Assembly (NCBI RefSeq): GCF_001866655.1
Contig: NZ_MLYR01000047.1
Location: 1-64,000, forward strand
Reading direction: 5' to 3'
Source of the DNA: Bacillus sp. MUM 116
GTDB lineage: Bacteria; Bacillota; Bacilli; Bacillales; Cytobacillaceae
Length of the DNA stretch: 64,000 nt
The notes below the pieces were generated by a model that was given only the letters and a program-made list of their open reading frames with translations, was not told the origin of the DNA and did no database searches. Every line of letters starts with the position of its first letter. Position 1 is the first letter of the stretch. A program made the position numbers and the translations under genes. Below are positions 24,672-34,887 of the stretch, one piece after another.

Positions 24672-24698
24672 CCTCATTTACTTATGATATGGTTCCCC
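24672..24698 (-). repeat. SCC-like attachment site copy 1 (genuine rlmH 3' end)
   Basis: The last codons of rlmH (GGGGAACCATATCATAAG, then TAA) are followed by AATGAGG, so that TAAATGAGG begins at the stop codon. Staphylococcal SCC integrates at the equivalent place, where orfX/rlmH ends Glu-Ala-Tyr-His-Lys-stop. Confidence 0.8.
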
Positions 24699-25157
24699 TC
24701 GGTTAATCCGATACGCCCGGTAAATCTGCTCCACTAGGATCAACCTCATTAATTGATGTGGAAAAGTCATCTTTGAGAACGATAATTGCTCATTCGACCG
24801 CCTTATTACTTCCTCACTCAGCCCCAACGATCCTCCGATCACAAAGGCAATCTTACTTTTTCCATATGTCGCTAATTTATCTATCGTCTCCGCCAGCTCT
24901 TCAGAGGACTGCATTTTGCCGTTAATCGCTAGTGCAATCACATGGGCATCCGCACTGATTTTGGCCAAAATCCGTTCGCCTTCTTTTTGTTTTACCTGGA
25001 GCATTTCTGACTCACTTAATTCTTCTGGTGCCTTTTCATCAGCGACCTCGATTACTTCCACCTTTGCATAAGCGGATAATCGTTTTAAATACTCATCGAT
25101 TCCTTGTTTTAAATATTTCTCTTTTAATTTGCCAACCGTCACAATCGAGATATTCAC
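24678..25157 (-). CDS. rlmH: 23S rRNA (pseudouridine1915-N3)-methyltransferase
   Basis: This 159-residue SPOUT-fold enzyme methylates pseudouridine 1915 in helix 69 of 23S rRNA on the assembled ribosome. It shows the SAM-knot sequence [17 protein letters not shown] (about 104-120) and the C-terminal [20 protein letters not shown] with the terminal Pro-Tyr-His-Lys. It is homologous to staphylococcal OrfX, the SCCmec target, and shows the same chain of downstream repeats here. The reading frame is intact at the junction, as in SCC integration. Confidence 0.96.
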   Translation of the reverse strand: MNISIVTVGKLKEKYLKQGIDEYLKRLSAYAKVEVIEVADEKAPEELSESEMLQVKQKEGERILAKISADAHVIALAINGKMQSSEELAETIDKLATYGKSKIAFVIGGSLGLSEEVIRRSNEQLSFSKMTFPHQLMRLILVEQIYRAYRINRGEPYHK

Positions 25158-25203
25158 AATCCACAGCCCTTTACAAAATGATTACAAACAGCTTACAAAC
25201 AAC

Positions 25204-25328
25204 ATATCCACAGAAGTTATCCACATATACACATTTTTTATCCACATCTTGTATGGAATCACTTGTTCGCCACAATATATACAGCGTTATTTTGACAATA
25301 TTCACAGGTTGTTGATAAATTATCCACA
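25204..25328. promoter_or_regulatory. Cluster of DnaA boxes upstream of rlmH
   Basis: Perfect TTATCCACA boxes are at 25217-25225, 25238-25246 and 25320-25328, with a near match ATATCCACA at 25204-25212, all in one orientation. They overlap the 3' half of the CxxH/CxxC gene and the gap before rlmH, about 34 kb from oriC. DnaA-box clusters outside oriC can titrate DnaA or regulate genes; the role here is inferred. Confidence 0.65.
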
Positions 25329-25417
25329 TCCAGTTTTGTTAATACCGGAAATGTTTCGTGCTCATTTACAACCGTATCTAATGCAATATCCACATGCTCA
25401 TCGCAACAATAAATCAT
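25259..25417 (-). CDS. CxxH/CxxC small protein (BA_5709 family type)
   Basis: A 52-residue protein with CDEH near the N-terminus (Tyr-Cys-Cys-Asp-Glu-His) and CEYC near the C-terminus is likely to form one zinc site. It matches my memory of the small CxxH/CxxC family found between htrC and rlmH in Bacillus. The ATG is preceded by AAAGGTGAAG. Function unknown. Part of its coding sequence doubles as DnaA-box DNA. Confidence 0.82.
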   Translation of the reverse strand: MIYCCDEHVDIALDTVVNEHETFPVLTKLDVDNLSTTCEYCQNNAVYIVANK

Positions 25418-25511
25418 CCTCAACTTCACCTTTCAAAACAAATATTTTCTTTAGTCTTATTTTTTACTTTTACATCAACAGACATACTAAACCCCATCCA
25501 TGTTACCACAA

Positions 25512-25553
25512 AAAAGCAGGAGGGTGGCCATTTAATTCACCTCCTGCTTCTTG
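25512..25553 (-). terminator. Terminator after htrC
   Basis: GCAGGAGGTG and its complement across AATTAAATGGCC form a stem. On the minus strand TTTTTTG follows. It closes the walR-htrC operon. Confidence 0.8.
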
Positions 25554-25558
25554 CTAAA

Positions 25559-26788
25559 CTATTGCATTTTATCGCTCGACAATCGCATGGTTGTTTCTTT
25601 TAATTTTCCACTGCGATAAAACTTAACCTTCATTTGCTCGCCAATTTTCTTATCTTGATACAAATGCTTCCGTAATTCGAGGACATCATTTATCTTTTTC
25701 CCATCCAATTCCACAATCACATCAAGTTCCTTTAAGCCCGCCTGAGCCGCTGGTGAATTTGATACAACCTGGCGAAGTGCCACACCATAGTTTATGCCTC
25801 TTGGCAATTTAAGGGCTTCTTCTTGATAGTAGGCAGGAATTTCAGAAACTGATTTCAAGTCAACCCCCATATATGGCCGCTTTACACTTCCGTATTGCTC
25901 CAAATCATTAATGATTGGTTTTGCGGAATTAATCGGGATCGATAAACCGATTCCTTCTACTGCCTCTTGGGAAATTTTCATCGAATTAATTCCAACCACT
26001 TGTCCGGCAATATTAACTAGAGCACCGCCGCTGTTCCCGGGGTTGATGGCAGCATCTGTTTGCAGAACCTCCGCTTGCCAATCAATAATCCCATCCTGAT
26101 TGATATCGATCGGGATCGTTCGTTTTAACCCTGAAACAATTCCCTGTGTCACGGAACCGGAGAAGGTAGGACCAAGCGGGTTTCCAATCGCGATAACCGG
26201 CTCGCCCATTTTTAACTCATCTGAATTTCCGAATTCAGCAATTGTTTTCACATGGCTGGCATCAATCTCAAGAACGGCTAAATCGCTCCAAATATCGCTT
26301 CCAAGGAGCTTTGCAGGGAGTTTTGTTCCATCGGTGAGGCTCACCTCGAGCTTTGTTGCTCCTTCGACGACATGGTGATTCGTTACAACAAAGGCTTTAT
26401 TATCAACTTTTTTATAAATAACCCCTGAGCCGGTTCCAGCTGCCTCTTCAGATTTTTTCCCGCTATCTGACCAAAAATTTGTCGATTGGATATTAGTGAT
26501 CCCCACAACTGCCGGACCTGCTTTATCAACGGCCTTGGTCGTATTGGTGGTCACATTATAAGATACATTCTGGACAATTCCTTGATTGTTCGTAGTATTT
26601 GCTCCAGTTGAAACTTGATTTTTCGGTTGAATATTGTAGGGGAGAACACCTGAATTGGCCAAGCTCGGAATGAACATAACTACCAATACAGCTCCAATAA
26701 TAGCTCCAACCAGGCTGGAGAAGAACAAGCCGCCTCTGCCTCTTTTTTCACGATAACGTCCATTTGATTGATCATCATAAAAACCCAT
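25559..26788 (-). CDS. htrC: HtrA-type membrane-anchored serine protease (YyxA/HtrC)
   Basis: This 409-residue protein has a short cytoplasmic basic N-terminus, one membrane span (about 23-45), a trypsin-like domain and a C-terminal PDZ domain (about 300-395). The triad is His in FVVTNHHVVEGA, Asp in SDLAVLEID, and Ser in NPGNSGGALV. HtrA proteases degrade or refold misfolded exported proteins. It is the last gene of the wal operon, as in B. subtilis, where the homologue is yyxA/htrC. The terminator follows at once. Confidence 0.92.
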   Translation of the reverse strand: MGFYDDQSNGRYREKRGRGGLFFSSLVGAIIGAVLVVMFIPSLANSGVLPYNIQPKNQVSTGANTTNNQGIVQNVSYNVTTNTTKAVDKAGPAVVGITNIQSTNFWSDSGKKSEEAAGTGSGVIYKKVDNKAFVVTNHHVVEGATKLEVSLTDGTKLPAKLLGSDIWSDLAVLEIDASHVKTIAEFGNSDELKMGEPVIAIGNPLGPTFSGSVTQGIVSGLKRTIPIDINQDGIIDWQAEVLQTDAAINPGNSGGALVNIAGQVVGINSMKISQEAVEGIGLSIPINSAKPIINDLEQYGSVKRPYMGVDLKSVSEIPAYYQEEALKLPRGINYGVALRQVVSNSPAAQAGLKELDVIVELDGKKINDVLELRKHLYQDKKIGEQMKVKFYRSGKLKETTMRLSSDKMQ

Positions 26789-26923
26789 TATCGATTCCCT
26801 CTCTTTCGAAAAGCTGCTACCGTTTAGTTTGGCTTATATATACAATTATACTCTTCTAACGGGAGATTAATAAAAAATGCAATTTCTTACAATATTCTTC
26901 CATAATGAGACGCAATTTAGACA

Positions 26924-26962
26924 TAAAAAAAGCAAGACTGGAATAGTCCCGCTCTTTTTTCC
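26924..26962 (-). terminator. Hairpin between walJ and htrC
   Basis: AAAAAGCAAGAC and its partial complement GTCCCGCTCTTTTTT form an imperfect stem with a T run on the minus strand. It may end part of the wal transcript before htrC. Confidence 0.6.
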
Positions 26963-26973
26963 ATTACTATATT

Positions 26974-27768
26974 TTATACAGCAGTCAAAACGGTAGGGGT
27001 TTTTGGGTCGGTATCGTAGAGCTCAAATTGCTCCCCAACAATCAAACCGCGGCTTTGCAGTGTTTGGGATACGGACATTCGCGCCAAATCCTTCATATTA
27101 TTATCAAGGCTCAAATGGGCAAGATAGACCCGGCGCGTCTTTTCTCCAATCACATCGCTCATTGCCACCGCCGCATCTTCATTGGAAACATGGCCGACAT
27201 CACTTAAAATTCTCCGCTTAATATTCCAAGGATATCGCCCCATGCGCAGCATTTGTACATCATGGTTCGATTCAAAAATATACGCATCAGCGTTCGTAAT
27301 AATTCCCTTCATCCGATCACTGACATAACCGGTATCGGTAATCAAAACAAGCTTTTTATCGGAGTGATGGAAAACGTAAAACATCGGTTCTGCTGCATCA
27401 TGTGAAACACCGAAGGATTCGATCTCAACAGCCCCAAAACTTTTTACCGTTTCCATGTTAAAAATGAACTTTTGCTCTGTTGGAATTTCTCTCACTAAAC
27501 CGTCCATAGCCTTCCAAGTTTTTTCATTCGCGTAAACCGGAAGCTTATACTTACGTGCCAGCACACCGACACCCTTAATATGGTCGCTGTGCTCATGGGT
27601 AACAAATATCCCTGAAAGTTTATTAATGTCGCGGTCAATTTGTCCAAATAGGCTTTCCATCTGTTTTCCGCTAAAACCGGCATCTACCAAAAAGGAATGT
27701 TCATCGGACTCTACATATAGTGCATTCCCCGTACTTCCACTCGCTAAAATGCTATAACGCAATGACAT
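26974..27768 (-). CDS. walJ: Metallo-beta-lactamase-fold hydrolase WalJ (YycJ)
   Basis: This 264-residue enzyme carries the metal-binding motif [10 protein letters not shown] (about 57-66) and later His/Asp ligands (ITDTGYV, FESNHD, AHLSLDN), typical of the beta-CASP-related YycJ group. It is proposed to be a 5'-3' exonuclease linked to DNA repair and the coordination of division with replication. It lies fifth in the wal operon, six bases after walI. Confidence 0.93.
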   Translation of the reverse strand: MSLRYSILASGSTGNALYVESDEHSFLVDAGFSGKQMESLFGQIDRDINKLSGIFVTHEHSDHIKGVGVLARKYKLPVYANEKTWKAMDGLVREIPTEQKFIFNMETVKSFGAVEIESFGVSHDAAEPMFYVFHHSDKKLVLITDTGYVSDRMKGIITNADAYIFESNHDVQMLRMGRYPWNIKRRILSDVGHVSNEDAAVAMSDVIGEKTRRVYLAHLSLDNNMKDLARMSVSQTLQSRGLIVGEQFELYDTDPKTPTVLTAV

Positions 27769-27774
27769 TCTCGT

Positions 27775-28575
27775 TCACTCCACTACACTTTTTTCGTTGC
27801 TGTTAAATTGAATAATCTGTCCTTCAAATGCATTTACAAACAGGCTCTCTTTATCATCAACCACAAAACGCCATGTCGGTGCCAGCACTTGAGAGGCTGC
27901 AAGCTGTATTAAAGTGGAATATCCAAGCTCAACCTTTGTTATCGTGCTCTTTGGTTTCAGAATTCCTTTTTGATGCAGTGTTTCGATTGCCTTTAAAGGA
28001 GTGAGGACTTCTTCTTTTGACGAAGCCGAAAGTTTTTTAATTCCCTCCAAATAGGTCTGCTCGTAGGAGGCAATTTGATTCTTGTTATTCAAATGAAATG
28101 TAATCATCCCATTAATATTATGATATAAAGGATAACTATCACTTTGTTGAAAATAGATTATCGTTTTTTGTGTATCATTTTTTTCCCAAAATTGATATTG
28201 GTCCCCATAAAGAACATCACTTTTTAAAAAGGCAGCCAGATCTGCTGGTTCAAATTTTGAGCTTAGTTGTAATGGATTTCCCAGTTTCGCTTGGATCGTT
28301 GTTTCATCCTTTAGAACAGCGGCTTCTCCCTCTAAACGTTTTAAATCACTTTTCTTAAATTTCTTTGGCTTCGCGCTTAAATATTGTGCCTTAATGGGTG
28401 CTTTTGGGAGATCACCGAATTTAATTTCATCTGCTTTCAGTTTTTCTTCGAAGGATGCTTCGGTAATTAATTCATACTTGTTTGCATCCCGGATTTTCAG
28501 AAATTGAAAGAGCAGATACACATCCAAAATTAAAAAGGTAATAATGAAAATCGTTTTAATTTTACTCCAATCCAT
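27775..28575 (-). CDS. walI: WalK regulatory protein WalI (YycI)
   Basis: This protein of about 266 residues has an N-terminal membrane span (KTIFIITFLILDVYLLFQFL, about 6-25) and a large extracytoplasmic domain of the YycI fold. With WalH it contacts the transmembrane part of WalK and restrains the kinase. The start ATG at 28575 (AGGGAGG upstream) overlaps the end of walH by 14 bases; the frame's earlier ATG lies within walH. Confidence 0.92.
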   Translation of the reverse strand: MDWSKIKTIFIITFLILDVYLLFQFLKIRDANKYELITEASFEEKLKADEIKFGDLPKAPIKAQYLSAKPKKFKKSDLKRLEGEAAVLKDETTIQAKLGNPLQLSSKFEPADLAAFLKSDVLYGDQYQFWEKNDTQKTIIYFQQSDSYPLYHNINGMITFHLNNKNQIASYEQTYLEGIKKLSASSKEEVLTPLKAIETLHQKGILKPKSTITKVELGYSTLIQLAASQVLAPTWRFVVDDKESLFVNAFEGQIIQFNSNEKSVVE

Positions 28576-29884
28576 GCTTAAAGCCTCCCTGGTTTCCCAT
28601 CGTAATCTGCACCCATGTATCATCATATTGATAAAACCAGGCAGGTTCTAAGAGGATTATCTTGTTTTCCTGTGAATCCCGTTCCATTCGGTATCCCAGC
28701 ATAATCTTTTTCAATAATTCAGGATGGTAATTCTTTTGACTTTCTAAAACTTTTATTGCCTCCCGTCCCGATGGAAGAATCATCTTTTTCGTTTCCGAAC
28801 GGAGCGGTAAATCCAGGGAAATATTCGGCCTTACATATTTCATAATTGCATTTTTTCCCCAAACTTCCTTAATTTCTGAAGCTCCTTGGTCATTATAGAC
28901 AGGATAGCCGTCCATGCTATATAAGCGGAAGATGACTGTCTGATTGGATTCATCCTTGGCAACATATCGGTACGGATCTGTCCAGCCGCCATGCTCATTG
29001 ACAAAATCAATGCTCTTTTTAACTAAATCATAGGAATTGGAAGGATACATATTTTCGACCGTCGGATTTACATACACAAGCATATTGCTGTCATAATAGA
29101 CATTCAATTTACTTGAATCGTTCGTGTATTCTTCCCCGTGTGGAAGAATACTCTTTTGCACAAAGCTTGGGTCATCAAAAAGCGCTTTTTTAAATTCATT
29201 GGAATTCAATGTTCGGGGTAAATAACGGTACTCCATCATTTCCGTTTCACTTTCGGGAAGGAAAATCGTCCGTTTATTTGTAGGCTTATAAGCAAAATAA
29301 CTTGGTAAATTAACTGCCTTTTTATAAAAATCCTTTTGAAATCCCTTCAATAGACCGGATGAAATATGGCTGATAAACACTTGTTGATGTTCTGAAGAAA
29401 CAAAATATACCGTGCCGAAATCTTTGCTGGAATTTTCAAAATTAATTACAATTCGGTCAAAATTGAAAGAGGCGATTTTGCGTTCTTCAAAATTAAGTAC
29501 ACTACGGTACAAGGAAATTGGAATCTCCCCGGGGAAAATAATTTCCGCTTTTCCGTTTTCATGAACAAAATTATTGACGTTTCCTACCTTTGTGGTGTAA
29601 TTCTCCACATCCAAAAAGGTCCATTGGCCTAATTTCTTCATAATACTCTCAAGTTCATCGGTATTGGATGTTCCATAGTGATGACCATTGATATGATATA
29701 TAATTTGATCCGGTTTTAAGATTTTTTGCGCTTCCTGTTTTTCGCTTAGCGTAACCTCTGCAACCGTATTCTGATTTTTCATCGTTTCATAATTGGGCTG
29801 ATATGACCATAAATTCCAGGTTAACACAATACTAACCAATACTAAAATGGTTAAAATTGCAGATTTTATATTTTCGTATCTCAT
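28562..29884 (-). CDS. walH: WalK regulatory protein WalH (YycH)
   Basis: This protein of about 440 residues has one N-terminal span (about 8-27; SAILTILVLVSIVLTWNLWS) and a three-domain extracellular part. It binds WalK at the membrane with WalI and lowers its activity. The start overlaps the walK stop (ATGA at 29881-29884), indicating translational coupling. Confidence 0.93.
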   Translation of the reverse strand: MRYENIKSAILTILVLVSIVLTWNLWSYQPNYETMKNQNTVAEVTLSEKQEAQKILKPDQIIYHINGHHYGTSNTDELESIMKKLGQWTFLDVENYTTKVGNVNNFVHENGKAEIIFPGEIPISLYRSVLNFEERKIASFNFDRIVINFENSSKDFGTVYFVSSEHQQVFISHISSGLLKGFQKDFYKKAVNLPSYFAYKPTNKRTIFLPESETEMMEYRYLPRTLNSNEFKKALFDDPSFVQKSILPHGEEYTNDSSKLNVYYDSNMLVYVNPTVENMYPSNSYDLVKKSIDFVNEHGGWTDPYRYVAKDESNQTVIFRLYSMDGYPVYNDQGASEIKEVWGKNAIMKYVRPNISLDLPLRSETKKMILPSGREAIKVLESQKNYHPELLKKIMLGYRMERDSQENKIILLEPAWFYQYDDTWVQITMGNQGGFKHGLE

Positions 29885-31707
29885 GACCATTCATCCTCTT
29901 CAGAACCCTCATACGGCAGGGAAAAAGCAATAACCGTTCCTTTCCCTTCCTGACTGGTTGCCCAAATTCCACCGCCATGAGCATTAATAATTTCCTTTGC
30001 AATGGCAAGGCCCAATCCTGTACCTCCGAGCTTTCGGGTTCTTGCTTTGTCAACTCGATAAAAACGCTCAAAAATCTCCCCGATATTTTCCTTTGGAATC
30101 CCCATTCCCTGGTCGGATATACTGACAATAATTCTTTCTTCTTCCTCCTGTATGGAAAATCTAACCTGTCCTCCTTCAGGTGAATATTTTAATGCATTGG
30201 AAATAATGTTATAAAGCACTTGTGTCAACTTATCTTCGTCAATTTCAACGAAGATTGGATTTGTTGGCAGCTCTCTTTTAAAGGTAACATTTTGTTCTTT
30301 TGCCATTTCAAAACGATCGATGATACTGTGAAAGAAACTTACAAAATTCACCCACTCAGGAGAAAGCTTATAGTCGGTGCTATCCATCTTAGATAACGTG
30401 AGAAGATCATTCACAAGCCGAATCATTCTTTCCGTTTCTGTTCGTGTAACCTCCAAGAAATTTGGGGCAATCTCCTCATCTCTCCATGCCCCATCTACCA
30501 GAGCCTCGAGATAGCTACGCATCGTTGTTAGCGGCGTCCTTAATTCATGCGAGACATTTGCCACGAATTCCCTGCGGTCCGCATCAATTTTTTCTTGTTC
30601 CGTAATATCATGAAGAACCGCAATGAGTCCATTGACAAAGCCTGTATCCTTTTGAATCACCGAAAAATTCGCCCGAAGAATATACGGTTTTGTTTTCGTA
30701 CTGTAATCCAGGATTAATGAATCATTTTCCTCAAGCAAATCTTCAAACGTATTCGTTTCATTTAATCCTAAAAGGGATACAATCGACTGAGAAAGAACTG
30801 TTTCACGTGAAACATCCAGCATCTCAGCCGCAGGTTCATTGATTAAAATAACACGCCCTTTCCGGTCCGTCGCAATGACTCCATCTGTCATATACGATAA
30901 AACGGTGGAAAGCTTTCTCCGCTCTCCTTCTGTCATTGCCTGGGCTTCCTGGAGCTTTTTCGTTAAATTATTAAAAGTCATCGCTAATGTGCCAATTTCA
31001 TCATTTCCGTACACCTTAACTTTTCGCGAAAAGTTCCCCTTTGTCATCGCGATGGCCTGTTTTTTCAAATCTGCAATTGGCCTTGTGATGGTCTGGGCCA
31101 GCAGGATTCCCAAAACAGCAGTAATGGCAAGCGCAATCCCGGTGCCTGTAGCAAAAATGCCATTTATCGTCTTCATTTGTACAAAGACGTTTTCAATTTT
31201 GGCAATAAGATAAATCGCTCCAATCACTTTTTTCCCCGATTTAATTGGCTTCGACAGAACCCAGATCCTATGCCCAGATTGAGGGTCTATTAAAATACTG
31301 CTTTGTTCCTCTTCTAATGTAAGCGTCTGTTTTACCCTTAGGTCCGTCGAACGCTGGCCAACAACCCCTTGATTATTAGGGTCAGAGGTTCCAAGAATTT
31401 TTAACGAACGCCCATCAATCACACGCACCTCTGAAATATCAACAGCAGTGAAGTCCTTGAGAATATTTTTAATATCTTCTTCAAGTGTTGGATCTTCAGA
31501 TGTCCGTTCTTTTTTCATTTCCTCAACAATATTATAAGCAAGCAAATTGACACGCTGTGTTAAAGAGGTTTGGAAGTTGGTCCTTAGTGTTTCTTCTAAT
31601 TGCTTTACAAAATAAACTCCGATGACTTGCATGGCAACTAAAATGAGCAGGACATAGATGATAACAAATTTAACATGTATGGATCGAAAGAAACCAACCT
31701 TTCTCAT
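29881..31707 (-). CDS. walK: Cell-wall metabolism sensor histidine kinase WalK (YycG)
   Basis: This essential kinase of about 608 residues has two membrane spans (about 10-30 and 180-202) enclosing an extracytoplasmic Cache/PAS-like domain. HAMP, PAS, HisKA (phosphoacceptor His in FVANVSHELRTPLTTMRSYL) and HATPase (NALKYS, DQGMGIP, GTGLGLAIA) domains follow. It senses lipid II/wall status and phosphorylates WalR. The ATG at 31707 gives the family-typical MRKVGFFRSI start; the frame opens three codons earlier, overlapping the walR stop by one base. A perfect parS site lies within the gene (30799-30814). Confidence 0.96.
   Translation of the reverse strand: MRKVGFFRSIHVKFVIIYVLLILVAMQVIGVYFVKQLEETLRTNFQTSLTQRVNLLAYNIVEEMKKERTSEDPTLEEDIKNILKDFTAVDISEVRVIDGRSLKILGTSDPNNQGVVGQRSTDLRVKQTLTLEEEQSSILIDPQSGHRIWVLSKPIKSGKKVIGAIYLIAKIENVFVQMKTINGIFATGTGIALAITAVLGILLAQTITRPIADLKKQAIAMTKGNFSRKVKVYGNDEIGTLAMTFNNLTKKLQEAQAMTEGERRKLSTVLSYMTDGVIATDRKGRVILINEPAAEMLDVSRETVLSQSIVSLLGLNETNTFEDLLEENDSLILDYSTKTKPYILRANFSVIQKDTGFVNGLIAVLHDITEQEKIDADRREFVANVSHELRTPLTTMRSYLEALVDGAWRDEEIAPNFLEVTRTETERMIRLVNDLLTLSKMDSTDYKLSPEWVNFVSFFHSIIDRFEMAKEQNVTFKRELPTNPIFVEIDEDKLTQVLYNIISNALKYSPEGGQVRFSIQEEEERIIVSISDQGMGIPKENIGEIFERFYRVDKARTRKLGGTGLGLAIAKEIINAHGGGIWATSQEGKGTVIAFSLPYEGSEEDEWS
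30799..30814. promoter_or_regulatory. parS centromere-like site within walK
   Basis: TGTTTCACGTGAAACA is identical to the Spo0J/ParB recognition palindrome. It is about 28 kb from dnaA. Confidence 0.9.
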
Positions 31708-31715
31708 GAAGGCCA

Positions 31716-32426
31716 TTACTCCTGTTCAGGATTGCGCAAATAATATCCAACTCCTCTTCGCGTTACAATCCAAGTTGGATGACTTGGGCTATCCTCAATT
31801 TTTTCCCGCAGGCGTCGAACGGTTACGTCCACAGTACGGACATCACCATAATAATCATAACCCCATACGGTTTGTAATAAATGTTCTCTTGTCATCACCT
31901 GGCCAATATGCTGCGCCAAATAATAGAGCAGTTCAAATTCACGATGTGTTAATTCTATCGTTTCCCCACGTTTTGAAACGATATAGGCATCAGGATGAAT
32001 GACGAGCGAGCCAATTTCAATTTCATTTGTTTCTGTTTCTTCTTCTGCCGGTGCGTTAAACTGCTGGTGACGGCGTAAATTTGCCTTCACGCGGGCAATC
32101 AGTTCTCTTGCGCTAAAAGGTTTTGTTACATAGTCATCTGCACCCAGTTCTAGTCCAAGGACCTTATCAATTTCTGAGTCTTTTGCTGTTAGCATGATAA
32201 TCGGCATTTCAAATTTCTTGCGGACTTCCCGGCAGACTTCCATTCCGTCTTTTTGAGGAATCATAATATCGAGAAGAATTAAATCCGGTTGAATTTCCTC
32301 CACCATTTTAATTGCTTCATTTCCATCATAGGCACAATAGACATTGTAGCCTTCTTTTTTTAAGTTGAATTGTAGAATATCCGCAATCGGTTTTTCATCA
32401 TCCACGACTAGAATTTTTTTCTCCAT
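31716..32426 (-). CDS. walR: Response regulator WalR (YycF)
   Basis: This essential regulator of about 236 residues has a receiver domain (acidic pocket VVDDEKP, phospho-Asp in [13 protein letters not shown] at about 53, Lys in YVTKPF) and an OmpR-type winged helix (about 135-232; [20 protein letters not shown]). It controls autolysins and wall homeostasis genes. The third ATG of the frame is used, with AAAGGAG eight bases before it and the family-like [11 protein letters not shown] start. It is first in the operon walRKHIJ-htrC. Confidence 0.96.
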   Translation of the reverse strand: MEKKILVVDDEKPIADILQFNLKKEGYNVYCAYDGNEAIKMVEEIQPDLILLDIMIPQKDGMEVCREVRKKFEMPIIMLTAKDSEIDKVLGLELGADDYVTKPFSARELIARVKANLRRHQQFNAPAEEETETNEIEIGSLVIHPDAYIVSKRGETIELTHREFELLYYLAQHIGQVMTREHLLQTVWGYDYYGDVRTVDVTVRRLREKIEDSPSHPTWIVTRRGVGYYLRNPEQE

Positions 32427-32555
32427 ACCCATTGCTCCTTTATATTTAAATCTGAATAAAAGTCATATATACTCTATTTTACTTTATCATTAAATCCGTT
32501 TTAAATCATCTATTAGTAGTATTTGCTACAATTGCCATAGGATAATGTGAAAATA

Positions 32556-32590
32556 AAAAAAGAAGTTTGCGAAAGCAAACTTCTTTGAAA
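32556..32590 (-). terminator. Terminator of the tRNA operon
   Basis: AAAGAAGTTTGC and GCAAACTTCTTT form a perfect stem with a GAAA-type loop and a T run on the minus strand, just after tRNA-Phe. Confidence 0.88.
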
Positions 32591-32663
32591 TGGCTCAGGA
32601 CGGAATCGAACCGCCGACACAAGGATTTTCAGTCCTTTGCTCTACCGACTGAGCTACTGAGCC
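32591..32663 (-). tRNA. tRNA-Phe (GAA)
   Basis: Cloverleaf on the minus strand: acceptor GGCTCAG/CTGAGCC, anticodon loop CTGAAAA (GAA), T-loop GGTTCGATTCC. The 3' CCA is not encoded. Confidence 0.95.
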
Positions 32664-32669
32664 AACTAG

Positions 32670-32746
32670 TGGCGGTCCGGACGGGACTCGAACCCGCGAC
32701 CTCCTGCGTGACAGGCAGGCATTCTAACCAACTGAACTACCGGACC
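32670..32746 (-). tRNA. tRNA-Asp (GTC)
   Basis: Acceptor GGTCCGG/CCGGACC, anticodon loop CTGTCAC (GTC), T-loop GGTTCGAGTCC. CCA is encoded at the 3' end. Confidence 0.95.
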
Positions 32747-32812
32747 AAATATTTAATAGCAGTCAGCAAGGAAACCGTCCTTGCCAGTCACTCACTGACC
32801 GCTAAATGCCTA

Positions 32813-32884
32813 TGACCCCTACGGGATTCGAACCCGTGTTACCGCCGTGAAAGGGCGGTGTCTTAACCGCTTGACCAAGGGGCC
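32813..32884 (-). tRNA. tRNA-Glu (TTC)
   Basis: Acceptor GGCCCCT/AGGGGTC, anticodon loop CTTTCAC (TTC), T-loop GGTTCGAATCC. CCA is not encoded. The 60 bases between this and tRNA-Asp hold a small GCAAGGA/TCCTTGC hairpin. Confidence 0.95.
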
Positions 32885-32920
32885 ATATAATGGAAAGTTA
32901 TTTTACTACGTAAAAAAACT

Positions 32921-32996
32921 TGGTGAGCCATGAAGGACTCGAACCTTCGACCCTCTGATTAAAAGTCAGATGCTCTACCAACTGAGCTAATGGCTC
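32921..32996 (-). tRNA. tRNA-Lys (TTT)
   Basis: Acceptor GAGCCAT/ATGGCTC, anticodon loop CTTTTAA (TTT), T-loop GGTTCGAGTCC. CCA is encoded. It is first in the leftward tRNA operon. Confidence 0.95.
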
Positions 32997-33045
32997 GTAT
33001 TAGGGCTTGTCCGTCATTAAGTTCTCTTTCGTGACGACGCTTTTT

Positions 33046-33075
33046 ATAATATCATGGATTCTATTAAATAGGCAA
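33046..33075 (-). promoter_or_regulatory. Promoter of the tRNA operon
   Basis: On the minus strand TTGCCT and TATTAT are 18 bases apart, about 50 bases before tRNA-Lys. Nothing else is recognisable in the AT-rich gap 33076-33409. Confidence 0.6.
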
Positions 33076-33409
33076 TACTTTTTTTAAAAAAATTTAAGTA
33101 TAATTGGTGAAAAGTTTTTAAAAAAATAGGCTCCGTTATAACTGAATGTTGATTTTACTGTGTTTGAAAAATAAACGGTAAAATTCCGCATAAATTTGGA
33201 AATACCCATATTTCCTTAAAAATAAAGAAAGTTTTTCCGTTTATATTATCCAAATCTTTGTTTTTTGTTTTATTTAGAGCAGTTAATCGGAATAACTTCG
33301 CTTATATCTGCTTCTTAAGCTTCCAATATATACATTAGCCGGAAATTCTCCGCCTATGAATTCTCATACCAACACGAAGATCAACAATGAATAATAACAG
33401 AGCCAAAAA

Positions 33410-33442
33410 ATAAAAGCCCCCCAAAAAGGAGGACCTTTACCA
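33410..33442 (-). terminator. Terminator after purA
   Basis: On the minus strand CCTCC...GGGGGG around a TTTTT loop is followed by a T-rich run, directly after the purA stop. Confidence 0.7.
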
Positions 33443-33447
33443 AAAAA

Positions 33448-34758
<1,311 letters not shown>

Positions 34759-34887
34759 TTAACTAACATTTATTATTTTAATTATCCATCACACAGTTTA
34801 TCAATTTACCGAGGAAAAATCAAACGAAACACGAACGTTTTATACAAATTTAATAAAATATGTTCGTAATAATATTAATCTAGTAAA

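Larger units (their letters stand above)
20318..24680. mobile_element. SCC-like cassette 1, adjoining rlmH (about 4.4 kb)
   Basis: This runs from the end of rlmH, where TAAATGAGG begins at the stop codon, to the CCTCATTTAGA motif at 20344-20354. The ends are inverted copies of one motif and the rlmH end is duplicated. It carries a regulator, an MFS transporter and an M20 amidohydrolase, a self-contained catabolic unit. No recombinase gene is present. Inferred from repeat structure. Confidence 0.6.

Noticed and set aside
14868-24698. A cassette recombinase (ccr) or transposase gene within the putative cassettes
   Set aside because: Every sizeable frame here was assigned to another family; none shows a serine-recombinase or DDE transposase layout.
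32567-32815. 82-codon plus-strand frame across the tRNA genes
   Set aside because: It is the antisense of tRNA-Phe and tRNA-Asp; such frames are a well-known artefact.
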